Shown here piece after piece: positions 33,794 to 42,480 of a stretch of 64,000 nucleotides of DNA. Origin of the DNA: CABMKH01 sp040797625 (lineage in GTDB: Bacteria > Bacillota > Clostridia > Tissierellales > Tissierellaceae); NCBI GenBank assembly GCA_052067355.1, contig JBQHQH010000002.1:186001-250000 (forward strand). Direction: 5' to 3'. The notes under the pieces are model-generated. The model worked only from the letters and a program-made list of their open reading frames with translations. It was not told the origin of the DNA and searched no databases. Each line of letters begins with the position of its first letter. Position 1 is the first letter of the stretch. The translations under genes were made by a program, and so were the position numbers.

Positions 33794-34347
33794 TTTATTC
33801 CCTCCAATTTCTCATAATAAGGATTAATTTCTTGTAATGCCTTCGATAGTTTTTTCTTTGCCCTCTCATAGCGTTTCCTCAATGTAGCAGCAGGCACTCT
33901 ATATAATTCCTCTAGTTCCATATAACTTTTTTCATCAATAACCCTGCTAAATATCAAGGCTCTATCTTCTGGAGATAATGTTAAAAGAGCTTGTTTCAAG
34001 TCAGCATTTATATGATCCGAATGTTCATCCTTTAATGATATAGCAAATATGGATTCAACATTTCTCTGTGGCATAAAAAACAGTAACTTTTTCTTTCTCA
34101 ATAGATCAATACATGTAGTATAAGCAATGCGATATAGCCATGCTGATAATGATGTACCTTCTCTAAAACTTTTTCTCCTATTATAAGCTTTGATAAATGT
34201 AATTTGAACTACATCTTGAGCTTCAAAGTAGTCACAGAGTATATTATGACAATATCTCAGAATAGATTGGCCATATATCTCTACAGCACATTGTAGCTCA
34301 TATTCCCCTCCTGTAGCAAAGGTATTATCGAGATCGTCTATTTCCAC
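33790..34347 (-). CDS. ECF sigma-70 factor (paired with DUF4179 protein)
   Basis: 185 aa. Region 2 contains YCHNILCDYFEAQDVVQITFIKAY and SLSAWLYRIAYTTCIDLLRKK; region 4 contains LLTLSPEDRALIFSRVIDEKSYMELEE with VPAATLRKRYERAKKKL as the -35 recognition helix. GTG start at 34347 with GGGAGG seven bases upstream; the frame is open to 34365. It overlaps the DUF4179 gene by 4 bp. Confidence 0.9.
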   Translation of the reverse strand: MEIDDLDNTFATGGEYELQCAVEIYGQSILRYCHNILCDYFEAQDVVQITFIKAYNRRKSFREGTSLSAWLYRIAYTTCIDLLRKKKLLFFMPQRNVESIFAISLKDEHSDHINADLKQALLTLSPEDRALIFSRVIDEKSYMELEELYRVPAATLRKRYERAKKKLSKALQEINPYYEKLEGIK

Positions 34348-34393
34348 TTTATATCCTCCCTTCATTAAATCTCATTTCACCCTTATAACGAAA

Positions 34394-34420
34394 AAAGATG
34401 TCTCTTTGTGACATCTTTTC
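34394..34420 (-). terminator. Terminator after the YbaK-family gene
   Basis: AAAAGATGTC (34394-34403) pairs with GACATCTTTT (34411-34420), seven-base loop, T-rich 3' side on the minus strand. Confidence 0.75.
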
Positions 34421-34478
34421 GAAAATATTAAATATATCCACTCTATGTATATTGTAAAGACACCATAGTATCTTTCTC

Positions 34479-34940
34479 CTATTTCTTACATACATCTATC
34501 CATATCCCTCTTGTAATTTCGTCTAAATAATCTACATCTATCTTCATACAGGTATTGGCTTCTCCTGCTGCTGGATAAACATAGTCAAACTCCTTTAAAG
34601 ATACATCCAAATAAATATCTAAGGACTTATTAAGTCCAAAAGGACATACTCCTCCTACTGGATGTCCTGTAGCTTCCATTAAATCTTCTGATTTGATAAA
34701 TCTAGCCTTTTCTTTAAAATAATCTTTAAATTTCCTATTATCTATCCTTGCATCTCCCTTAGACAATATGAGTATATCTCTTTCTTTTAATCTAATTGCC
34801 ATGGTCTTTGCTATTCTTCCAGGCTCTACTCCCAGTGCCTCAGCTGCCAATTCCACAGTTGCTGTGCTTGAGTCAAATTCAATAATTTCCAGATCATACT
34901 CATTCTCTTTAATATATTTTCTTACACTTTCTATCGTCAT
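34479..34940 (-). CDS. YbaK/EbsC family aminoacyl-tRNA deacylase
   Basis: 153 aa, one YbaK/ProX domain. AAEALGVEPGRIAKTMAIRL (residues 31-50) and SKGDARIDNRKFKDYF carry the conserved lysines, and ATGHPVGGVCPFGL (about 89-102) is the substrate-pocket GHxxGGVxPFG motif. Members hydrolyse mischarged tRNA such as Cys- or Ala-tRNAPro in trans. It is a single gene with its own terminator. A degraded fragment of the dispersed repeat may lie just upstream (about 34965-35010). Confidence 0.88.
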   Translation of the reverse strand: MTIESVRKYIKENEYDLEIIEFDSSTATVELAAEALGVEPGRIAKTMAIRLKERDILILSKGDARIDNRKFKDYFKEKARFIKSEDLMEATGHPVGGVCPFGLNKSLDIYLDVSLKEFDYVYPAAGEANTCMKIDVDYLDEITRGIWIDVCKK

Positions 34941-35194
34941 ATGTATTACCTCCTCTTTTGATTCCCTAACCTAATATCATCTTAAGTGTAAACTCTTACC
35001 TTCTATATATAGTTTAACAGCTCAGTGTATATCTTTCAAATATCTTTAAAAGATATAATAGTTATTAAAGCCCTAGGTATCGATGATGGTTCAACTATAT
35101 TCCTAATAACTTCCTCATCAAGTCCAATAGGAGGACATACCTTCTCTAAACTTTTCATATAAGACTTAAAGTAAAAATTCATAATATAAAAGAC
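34941..35194. other. Gap with a possible gene fragment
   Basis: No supported gene. On the minus strand 35036-35182 is open for 48 residues (includes PPIGLDEEVIRNIVEPSSIP) but lacks a ribosome binding site; it may be the remnant of a gene. The stretch 34965-35010 loosely matches the first part of the dispersed repeat (AGTTTACACTTAAGATGATATTAG on the minus strand, split by changes). Confidence 0.3.
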
Positions 35195-35239
35195 AAAGAG
35201 ACTTCTAAAGCAGTAAAGCTACTTTAAAAGTCTCTCTTT
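35195..35239 (-). terminator. Terminator of the feo operon
   Basis: AGAGACTT with TTAAAG pairs with CTTTAG and AAGTCTCT across an 11-base loop; TTTGTCTTTT follows on the minus strand. Confidence 0.7.
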
Positions 35240-35250
35240 AAAATCTTTTC

Positions 35251-35418
35251 CTATTTATCATTCTTGCTATTCACATGACAAGGTGTAAGATCCTTTACTT
35301 TGCGACCACTACAAGCACTACAGCCTGCACAGCCACCATTTTTAGTATTCTTTACTATACTCTTAATAGCAAAGAACAATCCTATAGCAATTAACCCTAT
35401 AATTATATAGTTTATCAT
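35251..35418 (-). CDS. FeoB-associated Cys-rich membrane protein
   Basis: 55 aa: MINYIIIGLIAIGLFFAIKS forms one membrane helix, followed by a short tail with four cysteines in CAGCSAC plus one later (GGCAGCSACSGRK, TPC). Start ATG at 35418 with GAGGG upstream, 13 bp after the feoB stop. Such small FeoC-like proteins follow feoB in many Clostridia and are thought to assist ferrous iron uptake, perhaps binding Fe2+ on the cytosolic side. Confidence 0.85.
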   Translation of the reverse strand: MINYIIIGLIAIGLFFAIKSIVKNTKNGGCAGCSACSGRKVKDLTPCHVNSKNDK

Positions 35419-35431
35419 ATTAAGACCCTCT

Positions 35432-37591
35432 TTACTTAGATTCTACTGCATATTTCTTTGAACTAAAATGATTTACAATTCCTACAATCAATGCAATAGC
35501 TAATAATGCTCCAAAAGCTATTAATACAATATCTCCACCAATTACCGTACCTTCAGACGCTTGTTCCATAGCAGAAATATCCAGTACCATTGGTTCTGTT
35601 GCAGGAGTCCCTTTAAATATTATTCCACCAACAATATTCACTACCAATGCAGATATATATGCCAATCCAGTTTGATATCCAACTGCTAAAAGTGTCATCT
35701 TCCAATTTCCAAATTCCCTTTTCATAGCCCCTATTGCCGCAAAACAAGGTGCTGCAAACATAGTAAATACTATAAAAGCAAAGGCTGTTACTTGAGTAAA
35801 TTCAATTGGAATTACAGAACCTACAGATGCAAAAGTAGCTACTACTACCTCTTTAGCAATAAGTCCAGTAAAAGTGGCAACAGCTGGTGCCCATGAATCT
35901 CCAAATCCAAGTGGAACAAATATCCATCTGATGCTTTCCCCTATCTTTGCTAACATACTTTGCTCTATCATTTCTCCCTCTAGATATTCAAAGGAAAAAC
36001 TAAAGGACTGAAGTATCCATAAAGCTATACAGGCAACAAATATGACAGTACCCGCCTTTTTAATAAATGACTTAGCCTTTTCCCACATATGAATGGCTAC
36101 GCCTTTAATTCTAGGCAATTTATATGTAGGAAGTTCCATTACAAAAGGTGCTGGATCTCCAGCAAAAAATTTAGTTCTCTTTAATATAATTCCTGAAATA
36201 ATGACTGTTATTATTGAAATTATATAAATGGAAGGTCCTACCCAAGTCTGTTCTTTAAACATCATAGCTATAAACATTGCGAATACAGGTAATTTAGCCC
36301 CACAAGGTATAAAAGGAGTTAACAATATGGTCATTCTCCTATCTTTTTCATTTTCAATAGTCCTACTAGCCATAATACCTGGTATGGAACATCCTGTACC
36401 AATCAACATAGGAATAAATGACTTCCCAGAAAGCCCAAACTTTCTAAAAATCCTATCCATAATAAAAGCAATTCTCGCCATATATCCACTATCTTCTAAT
36501 AGAGATAAGAAGAAAAATAATATCATAAGTTGAGGTACAAAAGTGAATATAGCGCCTATACTAGCAATAACTCCATCAGATATCAATGCTACAATCCAAC
36601 CTGCTGCCCCAAGATCTTCTAAAAATACTGCAGACCCTTCTTGTATAGTCTCTGTTAGACCTTCTATATATCCTACTGTCCAGTCTCCAACTGTGGATAT
36701 AGATATATAATAGATAACCCAAAGTATTCCAAAAAATATTGGTAAAGCCAACCACTTATTAGTTACAATAGAGTCTATTTTATCTGATGTAGTCATATTT
36801 CTCTTTTTTCTCTCATAACACTTGGAAACCATCTTTTCTATATAGGCATATCTTTCTCCAGTGATAATACTCTCACCATCATCATCAAATTCATTTTCAC
36901 ATCTATCTACAATCTCTCTTATTTCTCTTGAGACTCTTTCATCTAGATTAAGTTTATCTAATATCTTTTCATCTTGTTCAAACAACTTTATTGCATACCA
37001 ATATTCCCCTTGACTAATATCTACTTTACCTTTTACTAATTCCAATATATTATCTATTGCATTTTGTATCTTTGTACTAAATTTATGTAGAGGTTTGATA
37101 GCTTTGTTCTTTTGCCCAAGTCTAATTGCCGAATTTATCAGCTCATCTAATCCTTTACCACTAATAGCTGATGTCTCAACAACTGTACAACCAAGTTCCT
37201 TAGATAGTCTTTCTACATTTACTCTATCTCCATATTTATTTACAACGTCCATCATATTTAAAGCTACTACTGTAGGTATTCCTATTTCAAGTATTTGAGT
37301 AGTAAGATATAGATTACGCTCTATATTAGAAGCATCTACTATATTTATAATTACATCTGGCCTTTCATCTATTAAATAATTCCTAGTGATTACCTCTTCT
37401 AGAGTATACGGTGACAATGAGTATATCCCTGGTAAATCAACTATTTTTATATCCTTATGTTTCTTCAACTTTCCTTCTTTTTTTTCTACTGTAACTCCAG
37501 GCCAATTTCCAACATATTGTTGAGAGCCTGTAAGCTCATTAAATATTGTGGTCTTCCCACTATTGGGATTTCCTGCAAGTGCAATTTTCAT
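35432..37591 (-). CDS. feoB: Ferrous iron transporter FeoB
   Basis: 719 aa, slightly shorter than E. coli FeoB. N-terminal G-protein domain with G1 GNPNSGKT (7-14), G2 region GNWPGVTVEKKEG, G3 DLPGIYSLSPYTLEE and G4 NMMD, then the GDI domain, then about ten membrane helices with two Gate regions (GTGCSIPGIMASR and PCFAAIGAM). Imports Fe2+ across the cytoplasmic membrane. Preceded by two feoA genes and followed by the small Cys-rich protein; a Fur box lies upstream of the operon. Confidence 0.97.
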   Translation of the reverse strand: MKIALAGNPNSGKTTIFNELTGSQQYVGNWPGVTVEKKEGKLKKHKDIKIVDLPGIYSLSPYTLEEVITRNYLIDERPDVIINIVDASNIERNLYLTTQILEIGIPTVVALNMMDVVNKYGDRVNVERLSKELGCTVVETSAISGKGLDELINSAIRLGQKNKAIKPLHKFSTKIQNAIDNILELVKGKVDISQGEYWYAIKLFEQDEKILDKLNLDERVSREIREIVDRCENEFDDDGESIITGERYAYIEKMVSKCYERKKRNMTTSDKIDSIVTNKWLALPIFFGILWVIYYISISTVGDWTVGYIEGLTETIQEGSAVFLEDLGAAGWIVALISDGVIASIGAIFTFVPQLMILFFFLSLLEDSGYMARIAFIMDRIFRKFGLSGKSFIPMLIGTGCSIPGIMASRTIENEKDRRMTILLTPFIPCGAKLPVFAMFIAMMFKEQTWVGPSIYIISIITVIISGIILKRTKFFAGDPAPFVMELPTYKLPRIKGVAIHMWEKAKSFIKKAGTVIFVACIALWILQSFSFSFEYLEGEMIEQSMLAKIGESIRWIFVPLGFGDSWAPAVATFTGLIAKEVVVATFASVGSVIPIEFTQVTAFAFIVFTMFAAPCFAAIGAMKREFGNWKMTLLAVGYQTGLAYISALVVNIVGGIIFKGTPATEPMVLDISAMEQASEGTVIGGDIVLIAFGALLAIALIVGIVNHFSSKKYAVESK

Positions 37592-37632
37592 CTTTAAATC
37601 TAGACCTCCCGTCTACTATAAATCAATATTTT

Positions 37633-37857
37633 CTAATCTACAATTATCATTCCAGCATCATGCTTTCTTAAGGATAATTCATATCCCCTAACAGTTACTT
37701 CAATAGGATCACCAAGAGGAGCAACCTTTCTAACGTATATATTAGTTCCTTTTGTAATACCCATATCCATAATCCTTCTTCTCACAGCCCCCTCACCTTC
37801 AATTTTCTTAACCATCACATTTTTACCTGGCAAAATATTCTCCAGAGTCTTCATCAT
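37633..37857 (-). CDS. feoA: FeoA domain protein (second copy)
   Basis: 74 aa, SH3-like FeoA fold: GKNVMVKKIEGEGAVRRRIMDMGITKGTNI with RKVAPLGDPIEVTVRGYELSLRK, ending GMIIVD. Cytosolic accessory protein that binds FeoB and promotes iron transport. GGAGG before ATG; 10 bp after the first feoA and 41 bp before feoB. This copy is closer to the common FeoA pattern (PLGDPIEV) than the first. Confidence 0.9.
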   Translation of the reverse strand: MMKTLENILPGKNVMVKKIEGEGAVRRRIMDMGITKGTNIYVRKVAPLGDPIEVTVRGYELSLRKHDAGMIIVD

Positions 37858-37867
37858 ATCCCTCCAT

Positions 37868-38077
37868 CTATATTAAAATTCTATTGGCCATCTTACTATC
37901 TATGGCTACCCTTGTGTCCTTTACATTTACTATTAGATTTCCTCTAAATTCTGACACTACAACTACTTCTTCTCCAATTATAAAGCCTAGACTACCTAAA
38001 AACCTCTTAGTATCATCTCGTCCCTTTATCTCTTTAATTGAAACTCTTTCCCCCTTTTTTGCAAATGTAATCGGCAT
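37868..38077 (-). CDS. feoA: FeoA domain protein (first copy)
   Basis: 69 aa: GERVSIKEIKGRDDTKRFLGSLGFIIGEEVVVVSEFRGNLIV, split here as one FeoA fold without the PLGDP loop (EFRGNL instead), and RVAIDSKMANRILI at the end. First gene of the feo operon, about 65 bp after the Fur box. Two different FeoA proteins in tandem are common in Clostridia; the copies are not near-identical, so this is not a recent duplication. Confidence 0.9.
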   Translation of the reverse strand: MPITFAKKGERVSIKEIKGRDDTKRFLGSLGFIIGEEVVVVSEFRGNLIVNVKDTRVAIDSKMANRILI

Positions 38078-38144
38078 TTTCTATCCTCCTTCTAGATTTA
38101 ATTGATACAAGCTTTTATAATAATAACTGCACATATATTAATAA

Positions 38145-38159
38145 TGATAATCATTATCA
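38145..38159. promoter_or_regulatory. Fur box upstream of the feo operon
   Basis: TGATAATCATTATCA, an exact 7-1-7 Fur motif; 18 of 19 bases of the classic GATAATGATAATCATTATC match (38140-38158). On the minus strand it overlaps a -35-like TTGATA. Confidence 0.9.
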
Positions 38160-38179
38160 ACGTATGTGCAAAAAAATAT

Positions 38180-38479
38180 TTATGTACTATTTTCACTAAC
38201 AAGCTTCCACTGCATCAATATCTCTTCTAAAGAACTCTTACTACTTGTAGCACATCTCAACAATGGTATCTTTTTTCTTTTAGCTTCCTTTGTAGCCATG
38301 ATTGCCATCTTATGAGATACAGTATTCGTAAATAATACAATAGCACTAGGATCTCCTATGCTCTTATTAAATCTAGACGCCATCTGTGTAAAGATCTTCA
38401 TCTTATATCCGTGTCTGTCCCCTACCTCTCTATAGACATCATGCATTCTGTCATGTCCACCTATTACAACTATACACAT
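38180..38479 (-). CDS. DUF2325 domain protein
   Basis: 99 aa, cytosolic, a single DUF2325 domain: MCIVVIGGHDRM at the start, then SAIVLFTNTVSHKMAIMATKEAKRK, with C-terminal RCATSSKSSLEEIL. Function of the family is not established. The start ATG is the only one possible after an in-frame stop, though AGGGAGGG lies about 22 bases upstream, so translation may be weak. A Fur box covers its promoter region, placing it in the iron regulon beside feo. Confidence 0.8.
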   Translation of the reverse strand: MCIVVIGGHDRMHDVYREVGDRHGYKMKIFTQMASRFNKSIGDPSAIVLFTNTVSHKMAIMATKEAKRKKIPLLRCATSSKSSLEEILMQWKLVSENST

Positions 38480-38542
38480 TATGTACCGCTACTTAAACGG
38501 ATTCCCTCCCTTACATTTAATTTAAAATATATCCGTTGATAT

Positions 38543-38557
38543 TGATAATCATTATCA
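38543..38557. promoter_or_regulatory. Fur box of the DUF2325 gene
   Basis: TGATAATCATTATCA, identical to the feo Fur box, located just after the predicted transcription start of the minus-strand promoter at 38572-38600. Confidence 0.9.
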
Positions 38558-38571
38558 ATTACCTTGCTAAC

Positions 38572-38600
38572 ATAATATCAAATCAATCCTTATATGTCAA
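38572..38600 (-). promoter_or_regulatory. Sigma-A promoter of the DUF2325 gene
   Basis: TTGACA (38600-38595), 17-base spacer, TATTAT (38577-38572) on the minus strand. Confidence 0.75.
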
Positions 38601-38610
38601 TAGTAAATAA

Positions 38611-38642
38611 AAATCTCTTTAAATTTTTATCTAAAGAGATTT
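38611..38642 (-). terminator. Hairpin downstream of tag
   Basis: AAATCTCTTTA (38611-38621) pairs with TAAAGAGATTT (38632-38642), 11 bp, ten-base loop; it lies 138 bp after the tag stop and before the DUF2325 promoter. Confidence 0.55.
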
Positions 38643-38779
38643 CTATATTCTAAAATGGCCAAAAAAACAAAATTACAGGTGTTCCAACTGCAAAGATAAA
38701 TATAAATAATGGATTATCATCTTGTGTTGAAAGCTCCACACAGAGAGTCTATAACTGCAATCATATAGTGTAATTCTCC

Positions 38780-39346
38780 TTATAGATTCACTGAATGTCT
38801 GTGACAATAGATTAAGTGGTCATTTACAACTCCTACAGCTTGTAAAAAAGAATATATAATAGTTGGACCTACAAATTTAAATCCCCTCTTTTTTAAATCT
38901 CTACTTATCTCTTCTGAGAGTTCAGTCTTTGTAGGAACTTCCTCTGCCTCTTTCCAGAAATTTATAATTGGTTTATTATCAACATATCTCCATAGATAAT
39001 TTGAAAAACTGCCAAATTCGTCTTTAATTTCTATAAAAGATTGAGCATTTAATGGAAGTGATCTTATTTTCAATCTATTTCTTATAATATTGGGATTTTC
39101 CATAAGCTCCTGGATCTTCTCTTCTGTATAATTTGAAATTATATAAGGATCAAAGTTGTCAAATACCTCTCTCATAGCATCTCGTTTTTGTAATATAGTT
39201 ATCCAACTTAATCCAGCTTGCATGCCTTCTAAAATGAGCATCTCAAATAAAAATCTATCATCATAACTAGGTACTCCCCATTGTTCATCATGGTATTTTC
39301 TTTCCAATTCACTTTTTACAGCCCAATCACAACAACTCTTATCCAT
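38780..39346 (-). CDS. tag: DNA-3-methyladenine glycosylase I
   Basis: 188 aa, usual length. Removes 3-methyladenine from DNA. CCDWAVKSELERKYHDEQWG (residues 5-24) supplies the N-terminal Cys and His zinc ligands and the conserved W/Y pocket; LILEGMQAGLSWITILQKRD is the helix-hairpin region; DHLIYCHRH at the C-terminus supplies the second zinc pair. It starts 16 bp after the metH stop, so it may be read through from the methionine operon. Confidence 0.93.
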   Translation of the reverse strand: MDKSCCDWAVKSELERKYHDEQWGVPSYDDRFLFEMLILEGMQAGLSWITILQKRDAMREVFDNFDPYIISNYTEEKIQELMENPNIIRNRLKIRSLPLNAQSFIEIKDEFGSFSNYLWRYVDNKPIINFWKEAEEVPTKTELSEEISRDLKKRGFKFVGPTIIYSFLQAVGVVNDHLIYCHRHSVNL

Positions 39347-39362
39347 TAATATTCCCCCATAT

Positions 39363-41771
39363 TTAGCCTATATCTTTTTCTCTATCTTTATTGTCCAATA
39401 CCCTTTTAGCTATAGTAATAGCTTCTCTTGCATCCTTCGCATAATAATCTGCATTTATCATCTTAGCATAGTCATCATTCAATACTGCCCCACCTACCAT
39501 AACTATACAATCTGGTTTTGCCTTTTTTAGCTCTTCTATAGTATCTTCCATATTCTTAACTGTAGTAGTCATCAATGCACTAAGTCCTACGAGCTTGATT
39601 TCATTTTTAATAGCTGTCTCTATGATCTCCTCTTTAGGTACATCTTTACCTAAATCTATGACACTATAATTATAATTCTCTAAGAGAATCTTTACTATAT
39701 TTTTACCTATATCATGAATATCTCCTTTTACTGTAGCTAGTATAATCTTTCCACTTGATATTTCACAGTCACAACCTTTTTTTAGCTTACTCTTTATAAT
39801 TTCAAAAGAACTTTTTACGGTCTCTGCTGACTGTATCAATTGAGGAAGAAATATCTCTCCTCTTTCATAATTTTCCCCCACTAAGTCCAATGCAGGTATT
39901 ATATACTCATTGACAATTTCTAATGGCTCTTTTTTCTCTAATAAAGACAGAGTAGCAAACCTAGCTTGCTCTTTCATCCCTCTTATTATTACTTTAAATA
40001 GATCTTCTTCTAATCTATCTGTACTATCTTTAGTAATATCTGTTAATCTAGTAGGTTCACTTTCATAGAACTCAATATATCTCTTTCCATTTTTATCTTC
40101 ATTCCACAGCACCTTAGAGGCCATTACTGTATCCATCATAGATCTATCTAATGGATTTATTATAGGCAAATCTAAACCTGCTGCTAAACTTGCTGCTAAA
40201 AAAGTTCTATTCAATAGCTCCCTACCAGGTAAGCCAAATGATACATTAGATACTCCTAATACCGTCTTTACCTTAAGCTTTTCCTTTACAAGTGTCAATG
40301 CCTTTAAAGTCTCCCTTACATCTTCTTGTTGAGCTGCTACAGTCAAGGTTAAGCAATCTATATAGATATCTTTTCTATCTATGCCATATTCCTCTGCTTT
40401 CTTTACTATCTTTTCGGCTATTTTAAATCTTTCTTCTCCACTTTTAGGAATACCATTTTCATCTAAAGTAAGACCTACTACGGCAGCCCCATATTTTTTG
40501 ACAATAGGTAGTATAGTATCTAAAACCTTAGACTCTCCATTTACTGAATTGACTATTGCCTTTCCATTATAGATTCTCAATCCCTTCTCGATAACTGATG
40601 GACTTGTAGAATCTATCTGTAAAGGTACATCTAATATAGATTGAATCTCTTTTATGACTTTTACCATAGTAGCTTCCTCATCTATCTCAGGAAGTCCTAC
40701 ATTTACATCTAAGATATCTGCTCCAACTTCTACTTGAGAAATGGCTTCCCTCAAAACATAATCCAAGTCTCCATTCTTCAATGCTTCCTTAAATAGTTTC
40801 TTACCTGTGGGATTTATTCTTTCCCCTATTATCTTTACTCCATCAACAACTACAGCCTTAGTAGGGGTACATACTCCACTTATAGCCTTATAGTTCATAT
40901 CAACTATTTCTATACCCTCCAAAGCTTTTGACAAAGCCTCAATATGCCTATCTGTTGTGCCACAACATCCTCCTATAATCCTTACTCCATTTTGTGCAAA
41001 TTTAAGTCCATAATGTGCGAACTCATCTGGTGAAATATTGAATATAGTATTTCCATCAACTACAACAGGCAGTCCTGCATTTGGCTGAACTATAATCGGT
41101 ACTTTAGATATATGTAATATATCTTCTATTATAGGTTCTAACTCCTTTGGACCTAAAGAACAATTGACCCCTAAAGCATCTATCCCTAATCCCTCTAGGA
41201 CCATTACCATGGATATTGGATTACAACCTGTAAATGTCCTCTTATTTGCTTCAAAACTCATTGTACAAAATACTGGCAGATTTGAATTTTCTTTTGCTGC
41301 CAACACAGCAGCCTTCGTCTCGTATAAATCCGTCATAGTCTCTATTAAGATCAAATCTACCCCACTATTTACACCTTGAACGACCTGCCTTTTAAATATA
41401 TTATAAGCTTTATCAAAGCTCAAACTCCCCAAAGGTTCCAATAATTCTCCAATGGGACCTATGTCCAAAGCTATAAATTTATCTCTATCCTGAATAGCTA
41501 TCTTGGCATTTTTTACCGCTGAGTCGATTACATGCTCTACTGTATATTTATTGCCTTTTAATTTAATCTCATTTGCTCCAAAGGTATTAGTCGTTATTAT
41601 ATCCGAACCAGAATCTATATAACTCCTGTGGATGTCAATTATAGCTTCAGGAGAAGTGATATTTAAAACTTCTGGCAATTCTCCTAGTTTTAATCCACTG
41701 CTTTGAAGCATAGTACCCATTGCCCCATCGAATATTAAAATTCTGTTCTTTAATTCCCCTCTAATATCCAC
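39363..41771 (-). CDS. metH: Cobalamin-dependent methionine synthase MetH without the activation domain
   Basis: About 802 aa. Homocysteine domain (about 1-290) with zinc cysteines in GVNCSLGP and GGCCGTT; pterin/methyltetrahydrofolate domain (about 310-570) with GERINPTGKK; B12 cap (about 600-690) and cobalamin-binding domain with DIHDIGKNIV (His is the lower Co ligand). The C-terminal reactivation domain of E. coli MetH is absent and is encoded by the preceding gene. The start was set at GTG 41771 (AAGGAGG nine bases upstream), which overlaps the upstream stop by 11 bp. Under the SAM-I riboswitch at 43505. Confidence 0.93.
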   Translation of the reverse strand: MDIRGELKNRILIFDGAMGTMLQSSGLKLGELPEVLNITSPEAIIDIHRSYIDSGSDIITTNTFGANEIKLKGNKYTVEHVIDSAVKNAKIAIQDRDKFIALDIGPIGELLEPLGSLSFDKAYNIFKRQVVQGVNSGVDLILIETMTDLYETKAAVLAAKENSNLPVFCTMSFEANKRTFTGCNPISMVMVLEGLGIDALGVNCSLGPKELEPIIEDILHISKVPIIVQPNAGLPVVVDGNTIFNISPDEFAHYGLKFAQNGVRIIGGCCGTTDRHIEALSKALEGIEIVDMNYKAISGVCTPTKAVVVDGVKIIGERINPTGKKLFKEALKNGDLDYVLREAISQVEVGADILDVNVGLPEIDEEATMVKVIKEIQSILDVPLQIDSTSPSVIEKGLRIYNGKAIVNSVNGESKVLDTILPIVKKYGAAVVGLTLDENGIPKSGEERFKIAEKIVKKAEEYGIDRKDIYIDCLTLTVAAQQEDVRETLKALTLVKEKLKVKTVLGVSNVSFGLPGRELLNRTFLAASLAAGLDLPIINPLDRSMMDTVMASKVLWNEDKNGKRYIEFYESEPTRLTDITKDSTDRLEEDLFKVIIRGMKEQARFATLSLLEKKEPLEIVNEYIIPALDLVGENYERGEIFLPQLIQSAETVKSSFEIIKSKLKKGCDCEISSGKIILATVKGDIHDIGKNIVKILLENYNYSVIDLGKDVPKEEIIETAIKNEIKLVGLSALMTTTVKNMEDTIEELKKAKPDCIVMVGGAVLNDDYAKMINADYYAKDAREAITIAKRVLDNKDREKDIG

Positions 41772-42438
41772 ATCCTTCATCCTCCTTTCTAAATACACAA
41801 TTTAAGTAATTTTTACAATCTAAACATCTTGACTTCTTCTCTCTATATCGTCTATTTATGATTCCCATTATTGATGTCACAGACTTTCTAGGCATTAAGA
41901 TATCATGATCTGATACTGTTAAACCTATGGACTTCTCCGCTTCTAGTACAGATAAAAATTTCTTCTGTATATCTATAGATAAATCTCCATATCCTGGACT
42001 ATACCTTGATGTCAACACCTTATGCTTTATTCTCAAATCGTCTTCTATTTCTTCGCATATATTATCGCAGATTTCTTCTATAGCAGTCGTAGCACAAGCA
42101 TCGAGGATCAATGCCTTAGTCATATCTATCCTCTCATAGTACCTGATCCTTGTATCTATTTCATTTCCCAAGGTAACTGCCATCAATACACATCTCTCAG
42201 CTTTCTTCAAATGTTCTTTTATATCTTCTCCATCTAAGACTAAGTTACAGCCACTTAAATTTATTAATCCATTCATTCTTAAAACATCAAAACTCCTATA
42301 GATTCTCCTAGGTTTTATAATCTTCCTTGTCTCCATCATAGACTCTTCTATTAGTTTATCTAATTGAACATCTAATATTTGATCCCTATATCCTAGATAC
42401 CTTAAAACTTCATCCTTATTCTGAGGACTTTGTCTCAT
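41761..42438 (-). CDS. Free-standing methionine synthase activation-domain protein
   Basis: 225 aa. LVLDGEDIKEHLKKAERCVLMAVTLG and DACATTAIEEICDNICEEI match the MetH activation family, and TSRYSPGYGDLSI (about 143-155) corresponds to the SAM-binding RxxPGY motif. It should support reductive methylation of oxidised cob(II)alamin in MetH in trans. The C-terminus has four to five cysteines (CLDCKNYLNC, then GCGY), not part of the E. coli domain and possibly a metal site. Encoded between metF and metH. Confidence 0.88.
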   Translation of the reverse strand: MRQSPQNKDEVLRYLGYRDQILDVQLDKLIEESMMETRKIIKPRRIYRSFDVLRMNGLINLSGCNLVLDGEDIKEHLKKAERCVLMAVTLGNEIDTRIRYYERIDMTKALILDACATTAIEEICDNICEEIEDDLRIKHKVLTSRYSPGYGDLSIDIQKKFLSVLEAEKSIGLTVSDHDILMPRKSVTSIMGIINRRYREKKSRCLDCKNYLNCVFRKEDEGCGY

Positions 42439-42480
42439 CTATATACACAACCTTTCTCCTTCCTTTGGCTGCATTACAAC

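Noticed and set aside
37633..38077. Two feoA genes as an assembly duplication
   Set aside because: The two proteins differ throughout, so they are genuine diverged copies.
38650..38739. Minus-strand 29-residue hydrophobic frame starting at GTG
   Set aside because: No ribosome binding site and too short to judge without conservation data.
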